Shown here one piece after another: positions 1-5,491 of a stretch of 6,206 nucleotides of DNA. Source of the DNA: an uncultured bacterium (GTDB taxonomy: Bacteria > UBA4055). The stretch spans positions 1 through 6,206 of the forward strand of contig CALMWI010000485.1 of assembly GCA_937873545.1 (NCBI GenBank). Reading direction: 5' to 3'. How positions within the stretch are numbered: position 1 is the first letter of the stretch; each line of letters begins with the position of its first letter. Both the position numbers and the translations under genes were made by a program. The notes beneath the pieces were generated by a model. It was not told the origin of the DNA. It was given only the letters and a program-made list of their open reading frames with translations, and searched no databases.

Positions 1-717
1 CTGCTTCTTATGTATTTCGACAGAATTGTCAGCAAGCGATATTTCGTTATACGGCTTTGGGTCAAATCCTTCGAGCGATATTCCATACTTATTAAACACA
101 TTGATTACAGCCTGTCTAAGCGAATCTGAACTGTGCTGAATAGTCTGTATCTGTGCAGTATTTTCAGCGCGTTCTTTATAATAATAACCGTCTTTCTCAT
201 TCACTAAGAACTGAATATAGTCAAGCGGGTGCATCGCTGTAAAACGATCAGGAAATGGTATCTCTCCGCAAATATTAATTATATCGGACGGTTTCAATTC
301 TATCTTGATTATTTTCAGTAAAGTTTCAACCTGTTTCTTTTCAAGTTCCACTCCAGAGCCGTTGAAGAAGTCGCTTATCCGAAGAGAATTCGGATTCCAT
401 TCTCCGAGAATTGTCCGGGTTCTTTTCAGCACTTCATTATTCTCTATAATCTGTGGCTGATCTTTTGCATTAGGTCTAAGCGGAAGCATAACCGACAAAT
501 TGTCCGAAAATTGTCCGAATATTTTACCTTCCTCAGCATCGTTACTGATAAGGTTTTTATACTTGCCTTCTAACAACGCTACAATCGCATTTTCGACAGT
601 TGTCTTACCTCTTGCGTTCTTCGCTTCGATCACAGTGACTTTCCCGAATTGAACTTCGAGATGTTCGTGCAGTCCGGTATTGTCGAGAATCAATTTCTGT
701 AAATTTACTCTTTTCAT
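1..717 (-). CDS. SMC/Rad50-like AAA ATPase, N-terminal part (runs off left edge)
   Basis: The open frame starts at ATG 717 and stays open to base 1, giving 239 residues with the C terminus outside the window. Residues 1-45 have the layout of the RecF/SMC/Rad50 ATPase N terminus: a short beta region, then a Walker A loop AKNARGKT at residues 32-39, matching [AG]xxxxGK[ST] although the first glycine is alanine, then a hydrophobic helix (VENAIVALLEGK). From about residue 175 the chain becomes helical and polar (KERAENTAQIQTIQHSSDS), as at the start of an SMC-type coiled coil. Walker B and the ABC signature would lie beyond the edge. A GAGG ribosome site lies 5 nt before the start, and the ATG overlaps the preceding stop as ATGA, so translation is probably coupled to the helix-turn-helix gene. 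Phages often carry such ATPases for recombination or replication; the exact role here is inferred. Confidence 0.8.
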   Translation of the reverse strand, partial: MKRVNLQKLILDNTGLHEHLEVQFGKVTVIEAKNARGKTTVENAIVALLEGKYKNLISNDAEEGKIFGQFSDNLSVMLPLRPNAKDQPQIIENNEVLKRTRTILGEWNPNSLRISDFFNGSGVELEKKQVETLLKIIKIELKPSDIINICGEIPFPDRFTAMHPLDYIQFLVNEKDGYYYKERAENTAQIQTIQHSSDSLRQAVINVFNKYGISLEGFDPKPYNEISLADNSVEIHKKQ

Positions 718-983
718 TTCGACCTCGCTATTTCTAAATCCGCTTGTTCGTATTCATTTCCTGCTTCATAAATTATGCAGGTCATTCGTTCAAGCTTGAC
801 GATATTTTCAATAGAAATATTCGGTCTTGCGAAATTAAACGGCTTCCACCATAAGCTGACTGTTGACTTGGTTACTCCGAGTTCTTTGGCAAGAAATGTC
901 ACAGTACGAGATGTGTCAAGTTCACACCATTTCTTTACTTCCGCCAAAAACTTCAATCTGTTTTCGTAACATACTTTACTCAT
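714..983 (-). CDS. Small helix-turn-helix DNA-binding protein
   Basis: This 89-residue protein has a helix-turn-helix at about residues 28-48: first helix TFLAKELG, turn at Gly36, recognition helix TKSTVSLWW. The following RPNISIENIVKLERM resembles the later helices of XRE/Cro-type domains. The N-terminal 20 residues and the acidic C terminus match nothing I recognise. It is likely a phage transcription regulator, or a DNA-binding partner of the ATPase encoded next. A GGAG site lies 7 nt before the ATG. The start overlaps the upstream stop and the stop overlaps the downstream start, both as ATGA, so it sits in a translationally coupled trio. Which promoter it might control is not visible; the candidate at 1890-1918 drives its own operon and would be the first place to look. 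Confidence 0.72.
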   Translation of the reverse strand: MSKVCYENRLKFLAEVKKWCELDTSRTVTFLAKELGVTKSTVSLWWKPFNFARPNISIENIVKLERMTCIIYEAGNEYEQADLEIARSK

Positions 984-1129
984 TTTTTATCTCCGTTCTT
1001 TAAATAATCTATCAATACCTGAATCGAATTTTCATCAATCGCTTTCTTGCAAATATCAAGTAATTTATAATGATTATCAGCAAGCTGATCTATCGCTTTT
1101 AACATTTCAGTCATGTCTAATTTATCCAT
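980..1129 (-). CDS. Small helical protein of unknown function (49 aa)
   Basis: A 49-residue frame runs from ATG 1129 to a TGA that overlaps the helix-turn-helix gene start (ATGA). It begins MDKLDMTEMLKAIDQLADN and looks fully alpha-helical and charged, with one cysteine (Cys27), no signal peptide and no membrane segment. The start lies inside the last codons of the upstream gene (8-nt overlap), and a GGCGG-like ribosome site is about 6 nt before it. Support comes from the exact fit between its neighbours, which would otherwise leave a 138-base hole in a compact operon. I do not recognise a family. Confidence 0.65.
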   Translation of the reverse strand: MDKLDMTEMLKAIDQLADNHYKLLDICKKAIDENSIQVLIDYLKNGDKK

Positions 1130-1367
1130 TCGACACCGCCTTTACTTTGTAAGGCAACATGAATTTATAACCTGCGCCTGCCATAGGCATCCCGAACAGA
1201 GTATAAGGCAACTGCATCACATACTTTGAGCATCCTATCAATGCCTGTTTCGATTTACTTTCTTTTTTACGCCATATTACTCTGTGAAATTCAATCTGAG
1301 TGTAATCAGGCTTTTCGATTCCATCAGAGCGTCTTATCGCTCCAGTAGCATTGTGTCTTTCGTACAT
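1122..1367 (-). CDS. Hypothetical protein (81 aa), early operon
   Basis: The frame runs from ATG 1367 to TAA and has an excellent ribosome site, AAACGGAGG, 5 nt before the start. The N-terminal half is polar and basic (RVIWRKKESKSKQ near residues 29-41). The second half is hydrophobic with Gly, Met and Pro (QLPYTLFGMPMAGAGYKFM, about residues 52-70), but prolines and polar residues make a membrane span unlikely. It follows the 53-residue gene by 12 nt, and its last 8 nt overlap the next gene. No family is recognised. Its place in an operon with a DNA-binding protein and an SMC-type ATPase suggests early phage expression. Confidence 0.7.
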   Translation of the reverse strand: MYERHNATGAIRRSDGIEKPDYTQIEFHRVIWRKKESKSKQALIGCSKYVMQLPYTLFGMPMAGAGYKFMLPYKVKAVSNG

Positions 1368-1379
1368 TTAAACCTCCGT

Positions 1380-1541
1380 TTATTTATTTTTTTTCATTAT
1401 TTGTTTATACAAATCCTCTAAGGCATCTTTTGTGAAAAATTTAAGATCGCCGCCAAATCTTACTGCGTAATCCATACTTCTATGATATACTTTTTCATCG
1501 TCTAATATATTTCTGACATGAATCATTTTAATATCCTGCAT
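1380..1541 (-). CDS. Small hypothetical protein (53 aa), early operon
   Basis: The frame starts at ATG 1541, 4 nt after the stop of the cysteine-rich gene, and ends at TAA 1380-1382. A GAGGT ribosome site that overlaps the upstream stop lies about 5 nt before the start. The product is charged, beginning MQDIKMIHVRNILDDEK, with FGGDLKFF near the centre and a lysine-rich C-terminal helix (DLYKQIMKKNK). There is no membrane segment and no cysteine. The ribosome site and the fit between two neighbours support it as real. Function unknown. Confidence 0.68.
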   Translation of the reverse strand: MQDIKMIHVRNILDDEKVYHRSMDYAVRFGGDLKFFTKDALEDLYKQIMKKNK

Positions 1542-1545
1542 TTTA

Positions 1546-1863
1546 CTACCTCATTTTATCAATTATTATTTTTATTTCATTAGCCATATCAAAAGGATGG
1601 ATACAAGAATCTCTATACGCTATACTTTTAATGTTGCCACACAATTCGCACTTTGCCTCCAATACCATATCATCATAAATTGCAATGCGATTAGCTCCCC
1701 AATTGTAATAACCGTATTGTCTATCTTCTATATCCCATTTCGTAATTCTATAACACCCTTTGCAATTCAGACATTTTGGAAATAAACTTTCTAATTGTGG
1801 AATTTCTATTGATTCATCTACTACTAATTTTCTAATCCTATTGACCATATTCCTATTTTCCAT
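1546..1863 (-). CDS. Cysteine-rich, probable zinc-binding protein (105 aa)
   Basis: This is the first gene of the early operon. ATG 1863 is chosen because CGGAGG lies 5 nt before it and a promoter ends just upstream. A TTG at 1890 would extend the frame by 9 codons but falls inside the -10 box. After a basic N-terminal helix come cysteines at 31, 34 and 37 (CLNCKGC) and at 72 and 75 (CELC), with another at 87. Two CxxC knuckles about 35 residues apart fit a zinc ribbon; the middle part is rich in Tyr and Trp (RQYGYYNWGANRIAIYDD), suggesting beta strands. Zinc binding is inferred from spacing only. Small zinc-ribbon proteins in phage early operons often bind nucleic acid or host proteins, but I cannot assign this one to a named family. 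Confidence 0.75.
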   Translation of the reverse strand: MENRNMVNRIRKLVVDESIEIPQLESLFPKCLNCKGCYRITKWDIEDRQYGYYNWGANRIAIYDDMVLEAKCELCGNIKSIAYRDSCIHPFDMANEIKIIIDKMR

Positions 1864-1868
1864 AAATT

Positions 1869-1874
1869 CCTCCG
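1869..1874 (-). promoter_or_regulatory. Ribosome binding site CGGAGG that fixes the start at 1863
   Basis: CGGAGG on the minus strand lies 5 nt before ATG 1863. It shows that the cysteine-rich gene starts here and not at the upstream TTG (1890). The context AACGGAGGAATTTATG is almost the same as one on the plus strand at 1966-1981. Confidence 0.85.
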
Positions 1875-1889
1875 TTTTAACTTTACTCA

Positions 1890-1918
1890 AATTTAAGCAA
1901 TAAAAATCTGTTTGTCAA
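1890..1918 (-). promoter_or_regulatory. Sigma-70-type promoter of the early operon
   Basis: On the minus strand a perfect -35 box TTGACA (1913-1918) is followed by a 17-bp spacer and the -10-like TAAATT (1890-1895, 4 of 6 matches); TTAAAT one base earlier is equally good. Transcription would begin near 1883, leaving a leader of about 20 nt that holds the ribosome site of the 105-residue gene. It sits directly after the terminator of the capsid operon, where a new promoter is needed. Confidence 0.7.
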
Positions 1919-1936
1919 GATATATTTTCGGTAAAT

Positions 1937-1963
1937 AAAAAAGAGCTACATTTCTGTAGCTCT
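1937..1963 (-). terminator. Rho-independent terminator of the capsid operon
   Basis: A perfect 9-bp stem (AGAGCTACA at 1942-1950, TGTAGCTCT at 1955-1963) closes a 4-base loop. Read on the minus strand the loop is GAAA and the stem runs into TTTTTTATTTAC. The U tract lies only on the minus-strand side, so it ends transcription coming from the capsid gene, whose stop codon is about 37 nt upstream. On the plus strand the stem is followed by CAACGG, so it would not terminate in that direction. Confidence 0.9.
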
Positions 1964-1978
1964 CAACGGAGGATTTAT

Positions 1979-2134
1979 ATGTGCAGTGAGGACTGCCGAC
2001 TATTCGAGAACATCCACCTTCATAAATGCAGAAGGATCTCCCCAAAGCAGAGTTTTCGACCTGTAATACACATTCAGTATTTCGCCCGGTGCAGGTACAT
2101 CGGTTACGATAGTGTAAGGCGAAGTTCCGCTTGA
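1979..2134 (+). other. Possible plus-strand small ORF with strong ribosome site (antisense to capsid gene)
   Basis: GGAGG at 1968-1972 lies 6 nt before ATG 1979, and a 51-codon frame ends at TGA 2132-2134. It starts MCSEDCRLFENIHLHK and is rich in Arg and Cys. Most of it is the complement of the end of the capsid gene, so it may be an accident. The ribosome site is, however, nearly identical in sequence to those of two real genes in this window (starts at 1863 and 1367). No convincing plus-strand promoter was found upstream. It may also be a leftover start from a rearranged gene. Confidence 0.2.
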
Positions 2135-3121
2135 TTTTACATTGTCCTGATCCAAAAACTTCAAATTGATAGTTTTGAAATTTCCTTTCGTATTATCAAT
2201 TATACGGATCGTGTCAGCAGCAACAGCAACCGCAGACGAAGCCGTCCAAGTTACCGCGCCAGCAGCTTTAACCCATGTATAATAAGTCATGTTATCATTG
2301 ACTATTCTGATAGTATTATTTCCGAATCCGATCAGATAATCAAATCCATCCATTCTTATCCAGTTCTGATTTGCAGGAAGTGTACTTACGATTAACGGAG
2401 CAAGAGCCGCAAAAGCAGTGTCCGAAGCCACAACAACGATGTTGCCGATATTCATGAAATGCTTTTTATTCGTATTAGTCTGACCCTGTTTTATCAGTTT
2501 AAGCAGAGATGCGTAAATCATCTGAGCTGTGTGTCCTGATCCATTCCAAGTCTCTACAAGAGTAGTGTTGGTTTTATCGTAAGAATAAATAGCGGCACTA
2601 TTACCTGACAGATAATAAGTCTTATAGTTTATCGAATCGCCGTCATTTACGACAATACCCTGCTCGTCATAAAGCGGATATGTTATAATACCGTCTGAGA
2701 AGAACTGATGAGCCTGATTGATAAACAGATTTTTTTCGTGAAGCAGGAATGTTTTGAGACAGCCCGCAGTAATCTGTGTCGGGCTTTTCGACATTATAAC
2801 TGACAGCTTATGCAGAGTTTCAGCATCATAGCTTTTTATCAGTTTTAACGGTTTAGGTTCGTATTCAGCGGCTTTTACAGTACCCGTACCGACAGGTTCG
2901 TATTTACCAAGCTGAGTAGAAAATTTTACGAGACTTATCGTTTCGATATGCTCGCTGTCATACCACGATAGAGCATTTGTTAAAACTCTGTCCTGTCCGA
3001 AAATATTGTCAGCAGCGTATGAATCAGGTATTCCCGTGATGCTTTCGATCATCTTAGGCATATACTTAGCCGCGTCAACATTTTTCTTAAAGGTCTCAAT
3101 GTCCACTGATGTATAAGGCAT
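2000..3121 (-). CDS. Major capsid protein, lambda gpE-like
   Basis: This 373-residue protein would form the phage head shell. Its size and position, following a head protease-scaffold gene and a small protein in the decoration slot, match lambda C-Nu3-D-E order. Features shared with the lambda gpE family (as recalled) are a central acidic-helix segment followed by a strand-turn-strand (about 128-170, with FFSDGIITYPL and GIVVNDGD) and a C-terminal ending SKTLLWGDPSAFMKVDVLE that mirrors the gpE ending with its LLADPDEFVSVQL. Residues 285-340 (AAGAVTWTASSAVAVAAD and onwards) look like an inserted beta-rich segment. AAGGAG lies 8 nt before ATG 3121, and the gene follows its neighbour by 14 nt. 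The stop is TAG, and a strong terminator follows. The family call rests on pattern and context, not on an alignment. Confidence 0.78.
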   Translation of the reverse strand: MPYTSVDIETFKKNVDAAKYMPKMIESITGIPDSYAADNIFGQDRVLTNALSWYDSEHIETISLVKFSTQLGKYEPVGTGTVKAAEYEPKPLKLIKSYDAETLHKLSVIMSKSPTQITAGCLKTFLLHEKNLFINQAHQFFSDGIITYPLYDEQGIVVNDGDSINYKTYYLSGNSAAIYSYDKTNTTLVETWNGSGHTAQMIYASLLKLIKQGQTNTNKKHFMNIGNIVVVASDTAFAALAPLIVSTLPANQNWIRMDGFDYLIGFGNNTIRIVNDNMTYYTWVKAAGAVTWTASSAVAVAADTIRIIDNTKGNFKTINLKFLDQDNVKSSGTSPYTIVTDVPAPGEILNVYYRSKTLLWGDPSAFMKVDVLE

Positions 3122-3135
3122 AGCTTATTCTCCTT

Positions 3136-3804
3136 TTATATTGTTCTTATGTTTTTAGCGGTTAAGTTCTTTCTCAGGGTTTCAAGTCCTATCTCGCCTG
3201 TAAGTCCGTCAAATCCGCATCTTCTGAGTTCTACATAGTCAGCTTCCTGAATAACAGTTTTAAAGTTTCCTGAATCACTGTCAAGCGGGTAATATATACC
3301 TACTATATTATCAAGAGCCGCGTCAACCGCGCCGTCATATCTGTCGTGAGATTCGACAAGATAAAGTATCGCGTCAGTAACATTTGTACAACCATTCGCA
3401 AGAGTTACACTGCCTGTTACTCCTGAGCTGTTAGATTCTGCAAGAGTTACAACTCCGCCAGTCGATCTTCCGCTTTCAGTTCCTGTACAAATAGCGTCAC
3501 CTGCCGACCCGCCTGTAGTTTTATAAATAGTTACTACAGCGTCAGTAGTTCCTGTTATTCTCAGATAAACTGCCTGTTTTGATATTCCGCTCGTAACGAG
3601 ATTCGTTGACAGAGCGTCAGTTACTCCGGTAAGAGTCCATGCGCTTCTTTCTGTATAAGAAGCTCCCGTGTCAGATACCTGTGGGTATCTTCTTACGATT
3701 ATATCCCACAGAGCGGGAGTATAACCTGAGACCGAATTCATATTGATTGAAGTCGTCTTGTTTATTCTGCCGACTACATTAGTCGCATAAGAAAAATCAG
3801 TCAT
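3136..3804 (-). CDS. Unrecognised structural protein in the decoration-protein position
   Basis: The 222-residue product lies between the scaffold and the major capsid gene, where lambda has its head decoration protein gpD, so a capsid-surface or capsid-stabilising role is the natural guess. It seems to have three parts. Residues 1-50 include GYTPALWDIIVRRYPQVSD. Residues 52-150 are a Thr/Ser/Gly/Val-rich beta segment, in which VTDAL, TTDAV and VTDAI recur at about 61, 87 and 142. Residues 151-222 include YYPLDSDSGNFKT and a charged C-terminal helix. The middle could be an Ig-like or head-fibre-like domain; it does not resemble gpD itself, which is about 110 residues. ATG 3804 shares one base with the protease stop (TAATG), with AGGAG 6 nt before it. 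There is no signal peptide or membrane span. Confidence 0.65.
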   Translation of the reverse strand: MTDFSYATNVVGRINKTTSINMNSVSGYTPALWDIIVRRYPQVSDTGASYTERSAWTLTGVTDALSTNLVTSGISKQAVYLRITGTTDAVVTIYKTTGGSAGDAICTGTESGRSTGGVVTLAESNSSGVTGSVTLANGCTNVTDAILYLVESHDRYDGAVDAALDNIVGIYYPLDSDSGNFKTVIQEADYVELRRCGFDGLTGEIGLETLRKNLTAKNIRTI

Positions 3805-4268
3805 TATTTTCTCCTATTATATATTAGTTTTCCGATGTCGGCTTCTTCAGAACCTTTCAGTTCGTCTTCGATTTCTTTCTGCGCTTCATCCAATTCAGGA
3901 TCATCACTCTCTACGAATGGTGCTGTTTCAATTTCTCCGGCAACGGGTTTTTTACCGTTATACAGATTCAAAACAGATTTCGCAAGCGCACCGAATTTAT
4001 CTTCGGGTAAATGCACGGAATTTTCAAGCACTTCTTTTGCGATTGCTTCATTATCCTTACCGATGACTTTCAGAGTACTTTCGATAAGGTCTGATTTCCT
4101 TTTCGCTTCAGCATCTTTCGCGTCCTGTTCGATTTTAGCCAATTTCGCTTCGGCTTCATCTTTTTTAGCTTTCAATTCGGTTACCTGAAGATTTAGGCTG
4201 TCATTTGCAAGTTGCAATTCCGTCACCTTATTTTCAAGTTCCGTTACCTTTCCTGTTAAGTCAGGCAT
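3804..4268 (-). CDS. Nested scaffold protein from an internal in-frame start (Nu3-like)
   Basis: An in-frame ATG at 4268 inside the protease gene is preceded by AAGGAG with a 6-nt spacer, one of the best ribosome sites in the window. It would yield a separate 154-residue protein beginning MPDLTGKVTELENKV: exactly the coiled coil and acidic tail without the protease. The start falls in the linker between the protease domain and the coiled coil, just where a free scaffold should begin. Lambda makes its scaffold Nu3 from gene C in the same way. The product would assemble with capsid protein and then be degraded by the protease. Its translation is inferred from the ribosome site and the domain boundary. 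Confidence 0.72.
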   Translation of the reverse strand: MPDLTGKVTELENKVTELQLANDSLNLQVTELKAKKDEAEAKLAKIEQDAKDAEAKRKSDLIESTLKVIGKDNEAIAKEVLENSVHLPEDKFGALAKSVLNLYNGKKPVAGEIETAPFVESDDPELDEAQKEIEDELKGSEEADIGKLIYNRRK

Positions 4269-4892
4269 ATTCGTCTCCTTGTTATAGTTATTCAAAAATT
4301 TCTTCGCTTCTATAATTTTATTAGTCAGTTTCGGATCTTTGGAAGCCGCAAGACTCATTCGGTCAATCGTTTCCTGCAATTCGATACTATCCCAAATCGC
4401 ATCTGCCCAACCAAGCTTTACAGTTTTTTCAGCATCCATTGATGTATCTTCTTTGATAAATGCGCGGGCTTCTTCATAAGACATCGGAGTTCGTTTCGCA
4501 ATCGCTTTCGCAAATATATCGTTTTCTGTCTGTACTGTTTTCAGAGCTTCTTCCAAGTCTTTTTCTCCGCCGAATCCTATATTCTGAACAGAGTGAGTAA
4601 ACACTTCGGCTTTACTTCCGACAAGTCTCTTATCGCCGTAAAGCAATAACATAGCTCCGCAACTATAAGCTCTGCCCGTTGCTATTGTCGTAAACTTCAT
4701 TCCTTTCGTCCGAAGATTATCCATGACATCTTCAATCGCATTCAGATCGGCAACATAACCGCCGGGCGAATTTATATACAGCGAAGTTTCGTCATAACCC
4801 TTCTCTGCTATATCGAGCATTTCCCGTGTCAGTCTTTCCGATGCAGGCTGATCGAAGTCTTCAAACATAAATATACTATTTTCAAGTGCCAT
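3804..4892 (-). CDS. ClpP-fold (S14/S49-like) prohead protease fused to scaffold
   Basis: This protein matures the phage head: the protease domain trims scaffold and capsid proteins in the prohead. From ATG 4892 it has 362 residues. Residues 1-175 are ClpP-like: LYINSPGGYVADLNAIEDVM (about 38-57) carries the oxyanion-loop GG, GRAYSCGAMLL holds the nucleophile Ser77, VFTHSVQNIGFGG holds His100, and KEDTSMDAEKTVKLGWADAI supplies the third acid (Asp149 by position). Residues 208-268 form a coiled coil (KVTELENKVTELQ and onwards), followed by an acidic C-terminal region typical of scaffolds. The start is ATG 4892 with GAGGT 4 nt upstream; a GTG two codons earlier sits within that site. The layout is that of lambda C with Nu3 embedded. 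A promoter lies just upstream, and the stop overlaps the next start. Confidence 0.87.
   Translation of the reverse strand: MALENSIFMFEDFDQPASERLTREMLDIAEKGYDETSLYINSPGGYVADLNAIEDVMDNLRTKGMKFTTIATGRAYSCGAMLLLYGDKRLVGSKAEVFTHSVQNIGFGGEKDLEEALKTVQTENDIFAKAIAKRTPMSYEEARAFIKEDTSMDAEKTVKLGWADAIWDSIELQETIDRMSLAASKDPKLTNKIIEAKKFLNNYNKETNMPDLTGKVTELENKVTELQLANDSLNLQVTELKAKKDEAEAKLAKIEQDAKDAEAKRKSDLIESTLKVIGKDNEAIAKEVLENSVHLPEDKFGALAKSVLNLYNGKKPVAGEIETAPFVESDDPELDEAQKEIEDELKGSEEADIGKLIYNRRK
4275..4280 (-). promoter_or_regulatory. Internal ribosome binding site AAGGAG for the nested scaffold
   Basis: AAGGAG on the minus strand lies 6 nt before the in-frame ATG 4268 within the protease gene. The codons that form it (AAC AAG GAG ACG) encode NKET in the linker, so the site is free of domain constraints. 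It is stronger than the site that starts the full-length protein, as expected if more scaffold than protease is needed. Confidence 0.72.
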
Positions 4893-4914
4893 TACCACCT
4901 CAATTTATTTATAT

Positions 4915-4943
4915 ATAATAAGTAATATCAGTTAAAAAATCAA
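4915..4943 (-). promoter_or_regulatory. Candidate promoter for the head-gene module
   Basis: On the minus strand TTGATT (4938-4943, 4 of 6 to TTGACA), a 17-bp spacer and TATTAT (4915-4920, 5 of 6 to TATAAT) lie in the 90-bp gap before the protease gene. Transcription would start near 4908, about 16 nt before ATG 4892. No terminator precedes it, so read-through from the upstream genes is also likely. The gap is very AT-rich, which makes chance matches easier. A 13-bp inverted repeat (4966-4978) lies about 23 bp upstream of the -35 box. Confidence 0.5.
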
Positions 4944-4982
4944 CTTGTTTTACTTTAATTTTATTTTGTATATTACAATATA

Positions 4983-5345
4983 TCAAAGCATTATCCTCAT
5001 TATATACTGTTCTTGAGTTTCATCAGCGTCAACATGAACGAAATATCGTTTCGGGTAAATCAGAATGCGATTAAATCCTGCTTTTAAAAGCGAATCTACA
5101 ATAACGAATCGCTGTGTATCATCTATCGTAACGATGTCAACGGCAATGCCTCGTATATGCGGACTGTGCTTTGCACTTCCCGGCTGTTTATCATTATGTT
5201 GCTGACATCTATTCCATGAATTTATATTAAATGGAATCCCTGCGATTTCACGAGCTTTATTGATTCGTTCAAGAAATTCAGGCGGAGTAACATTATGACC
5301 GCAACCGCATTGACACGCTATTTCGCTTTCTTCAAAGTAGTTCAT
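4983..5345 (-). CDS. M15-family peptidoglycan peptidase, probable endolysin
   Basis: This 120-residue, single-domain protein resembles the M15 (D-Ala-D-Ala carboxypeptidase/VanY-like, Peptidase_M15_3) family, zinc enzymes that cut peptide bonds in peptidoglycan. Residues 60-71 (HSPHIRGIAVDI) match the SxHxxGxAxD motif, giving metal ligands His63 and Asp70. FVHVDAD (102-108) supplies the third ligand His104 with Asp106 close by. The N terminus has the usual F-x-E-x-ACxCGCG pattern (4-16), and NSWNRCQQHN (42-51) corresponds to the family's SGYRC..HN. There is no signal peptide, so export would need a holin; two small membrane proteins are encoded just upstream. The start overlaps the preceding stop (ATGA), with GGAG 11 nt back. 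A tail-associated or scaffold-independent wall-remodelling role is possible, since it lies next to head genes. Confidence 0.85.
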   Translation of the reverse strand: MNYFEESEIACQCGCGHNVTPPEFLERINKAREIAGIPFNINSWNRCQQHNDKQPGSAKHSPHIRGIAVDIVTIDDTQRFVIVDSLLKAGFNRILIYPKRYFVHVDADETQEQYIMRIML

Positions 5346-5491
5346 ATTTCTACATACTCCATGAATTCGTCATCCCATTGATTTATCGTCCATCCGCAGT
5401 CCTGACATTCGACAAAAACCTCTTCGGTATCCATATCGTATTTTTCTTCAAACCGATCACTACTGCAATGAGGGCATGTATTCTTATCCAC
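5342..5491 (-). CDS. Small zinc-ribbon-like protein (49 aa, GTG start)
   Basis: The frame starts at GTG 5491 and ends at the TGA that overlaps the peptidase start (ATGA). GAGG lies 6 nt before the GTG; no ATG is available until codon 20, so GTG is preferred. CPHC at residues 6-9 and CQDC at 29-32 form two CxxC knuckles about 20 residues apart, separated by strand-like EEVFVE, the pattern of a zinc ribbon or rubredoxin-like knuckle. The C-terminal part is acidic and aromatic (WTINQWDDEFMEYVEI). It overlaps the upstream membrane-protein gene by 8 nt. A single metal ion is likely, zinc rather than iron by analogy; the function is unknown. Confidence 0.72.
   Translation of the reverse strand: MDKNTCPHCSSDRFEEKYDMDTEEVFVECQDCGWTINQWDDEFMEYVEI

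Noticed and set aside
775..969. 64-codon plus-strand open frame opposite the helix-turn-helix gene
   Set aside because: The minus-strand frame has a recognisable domain and coupled start and stop; the plus-strand one has neither.
1864..1890. TTG start at 1890 extending the cysteine-rich protein by 9 residues
   Set aside because: There is no ribosome site before it, it falls within the -10 region of the promoter, and ATG 1863 has a near-ideal CGGAGG.
2761..2788. AGCCCG...CGGGCTTTT, a terminator-like hairpin on the plus strand inside the capsid gene
   Set aside because: The stem is only 6 bp with a 13-base loop and a short T run, and no plus-strand gene is supported upstream.
3643..3689. Two neighbouring hairpins (7-bp at 3643-3663, 6-bp at 3674-3689) in the decoration-slot gene
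   Set aside because: Stems of this length are common by chance, lie well inside the coding sequence, and have no terminator or attenuator features.
3835..4188. 117-codon plus-strand open frame opposite the scaffold region
   Set aside because: Its Ser/Ala/Phe-rich product is the complement of the Lys/Glu/Ala-rich coiled coil; there is no ribosome site, and the minus-strand frame is clearly coding.
4893..4898. GTG start at 4898 for the protease
   Set aside because: It lies inside the GAGGT ribosome site that serves ATG 4892, so it cannot use that site.
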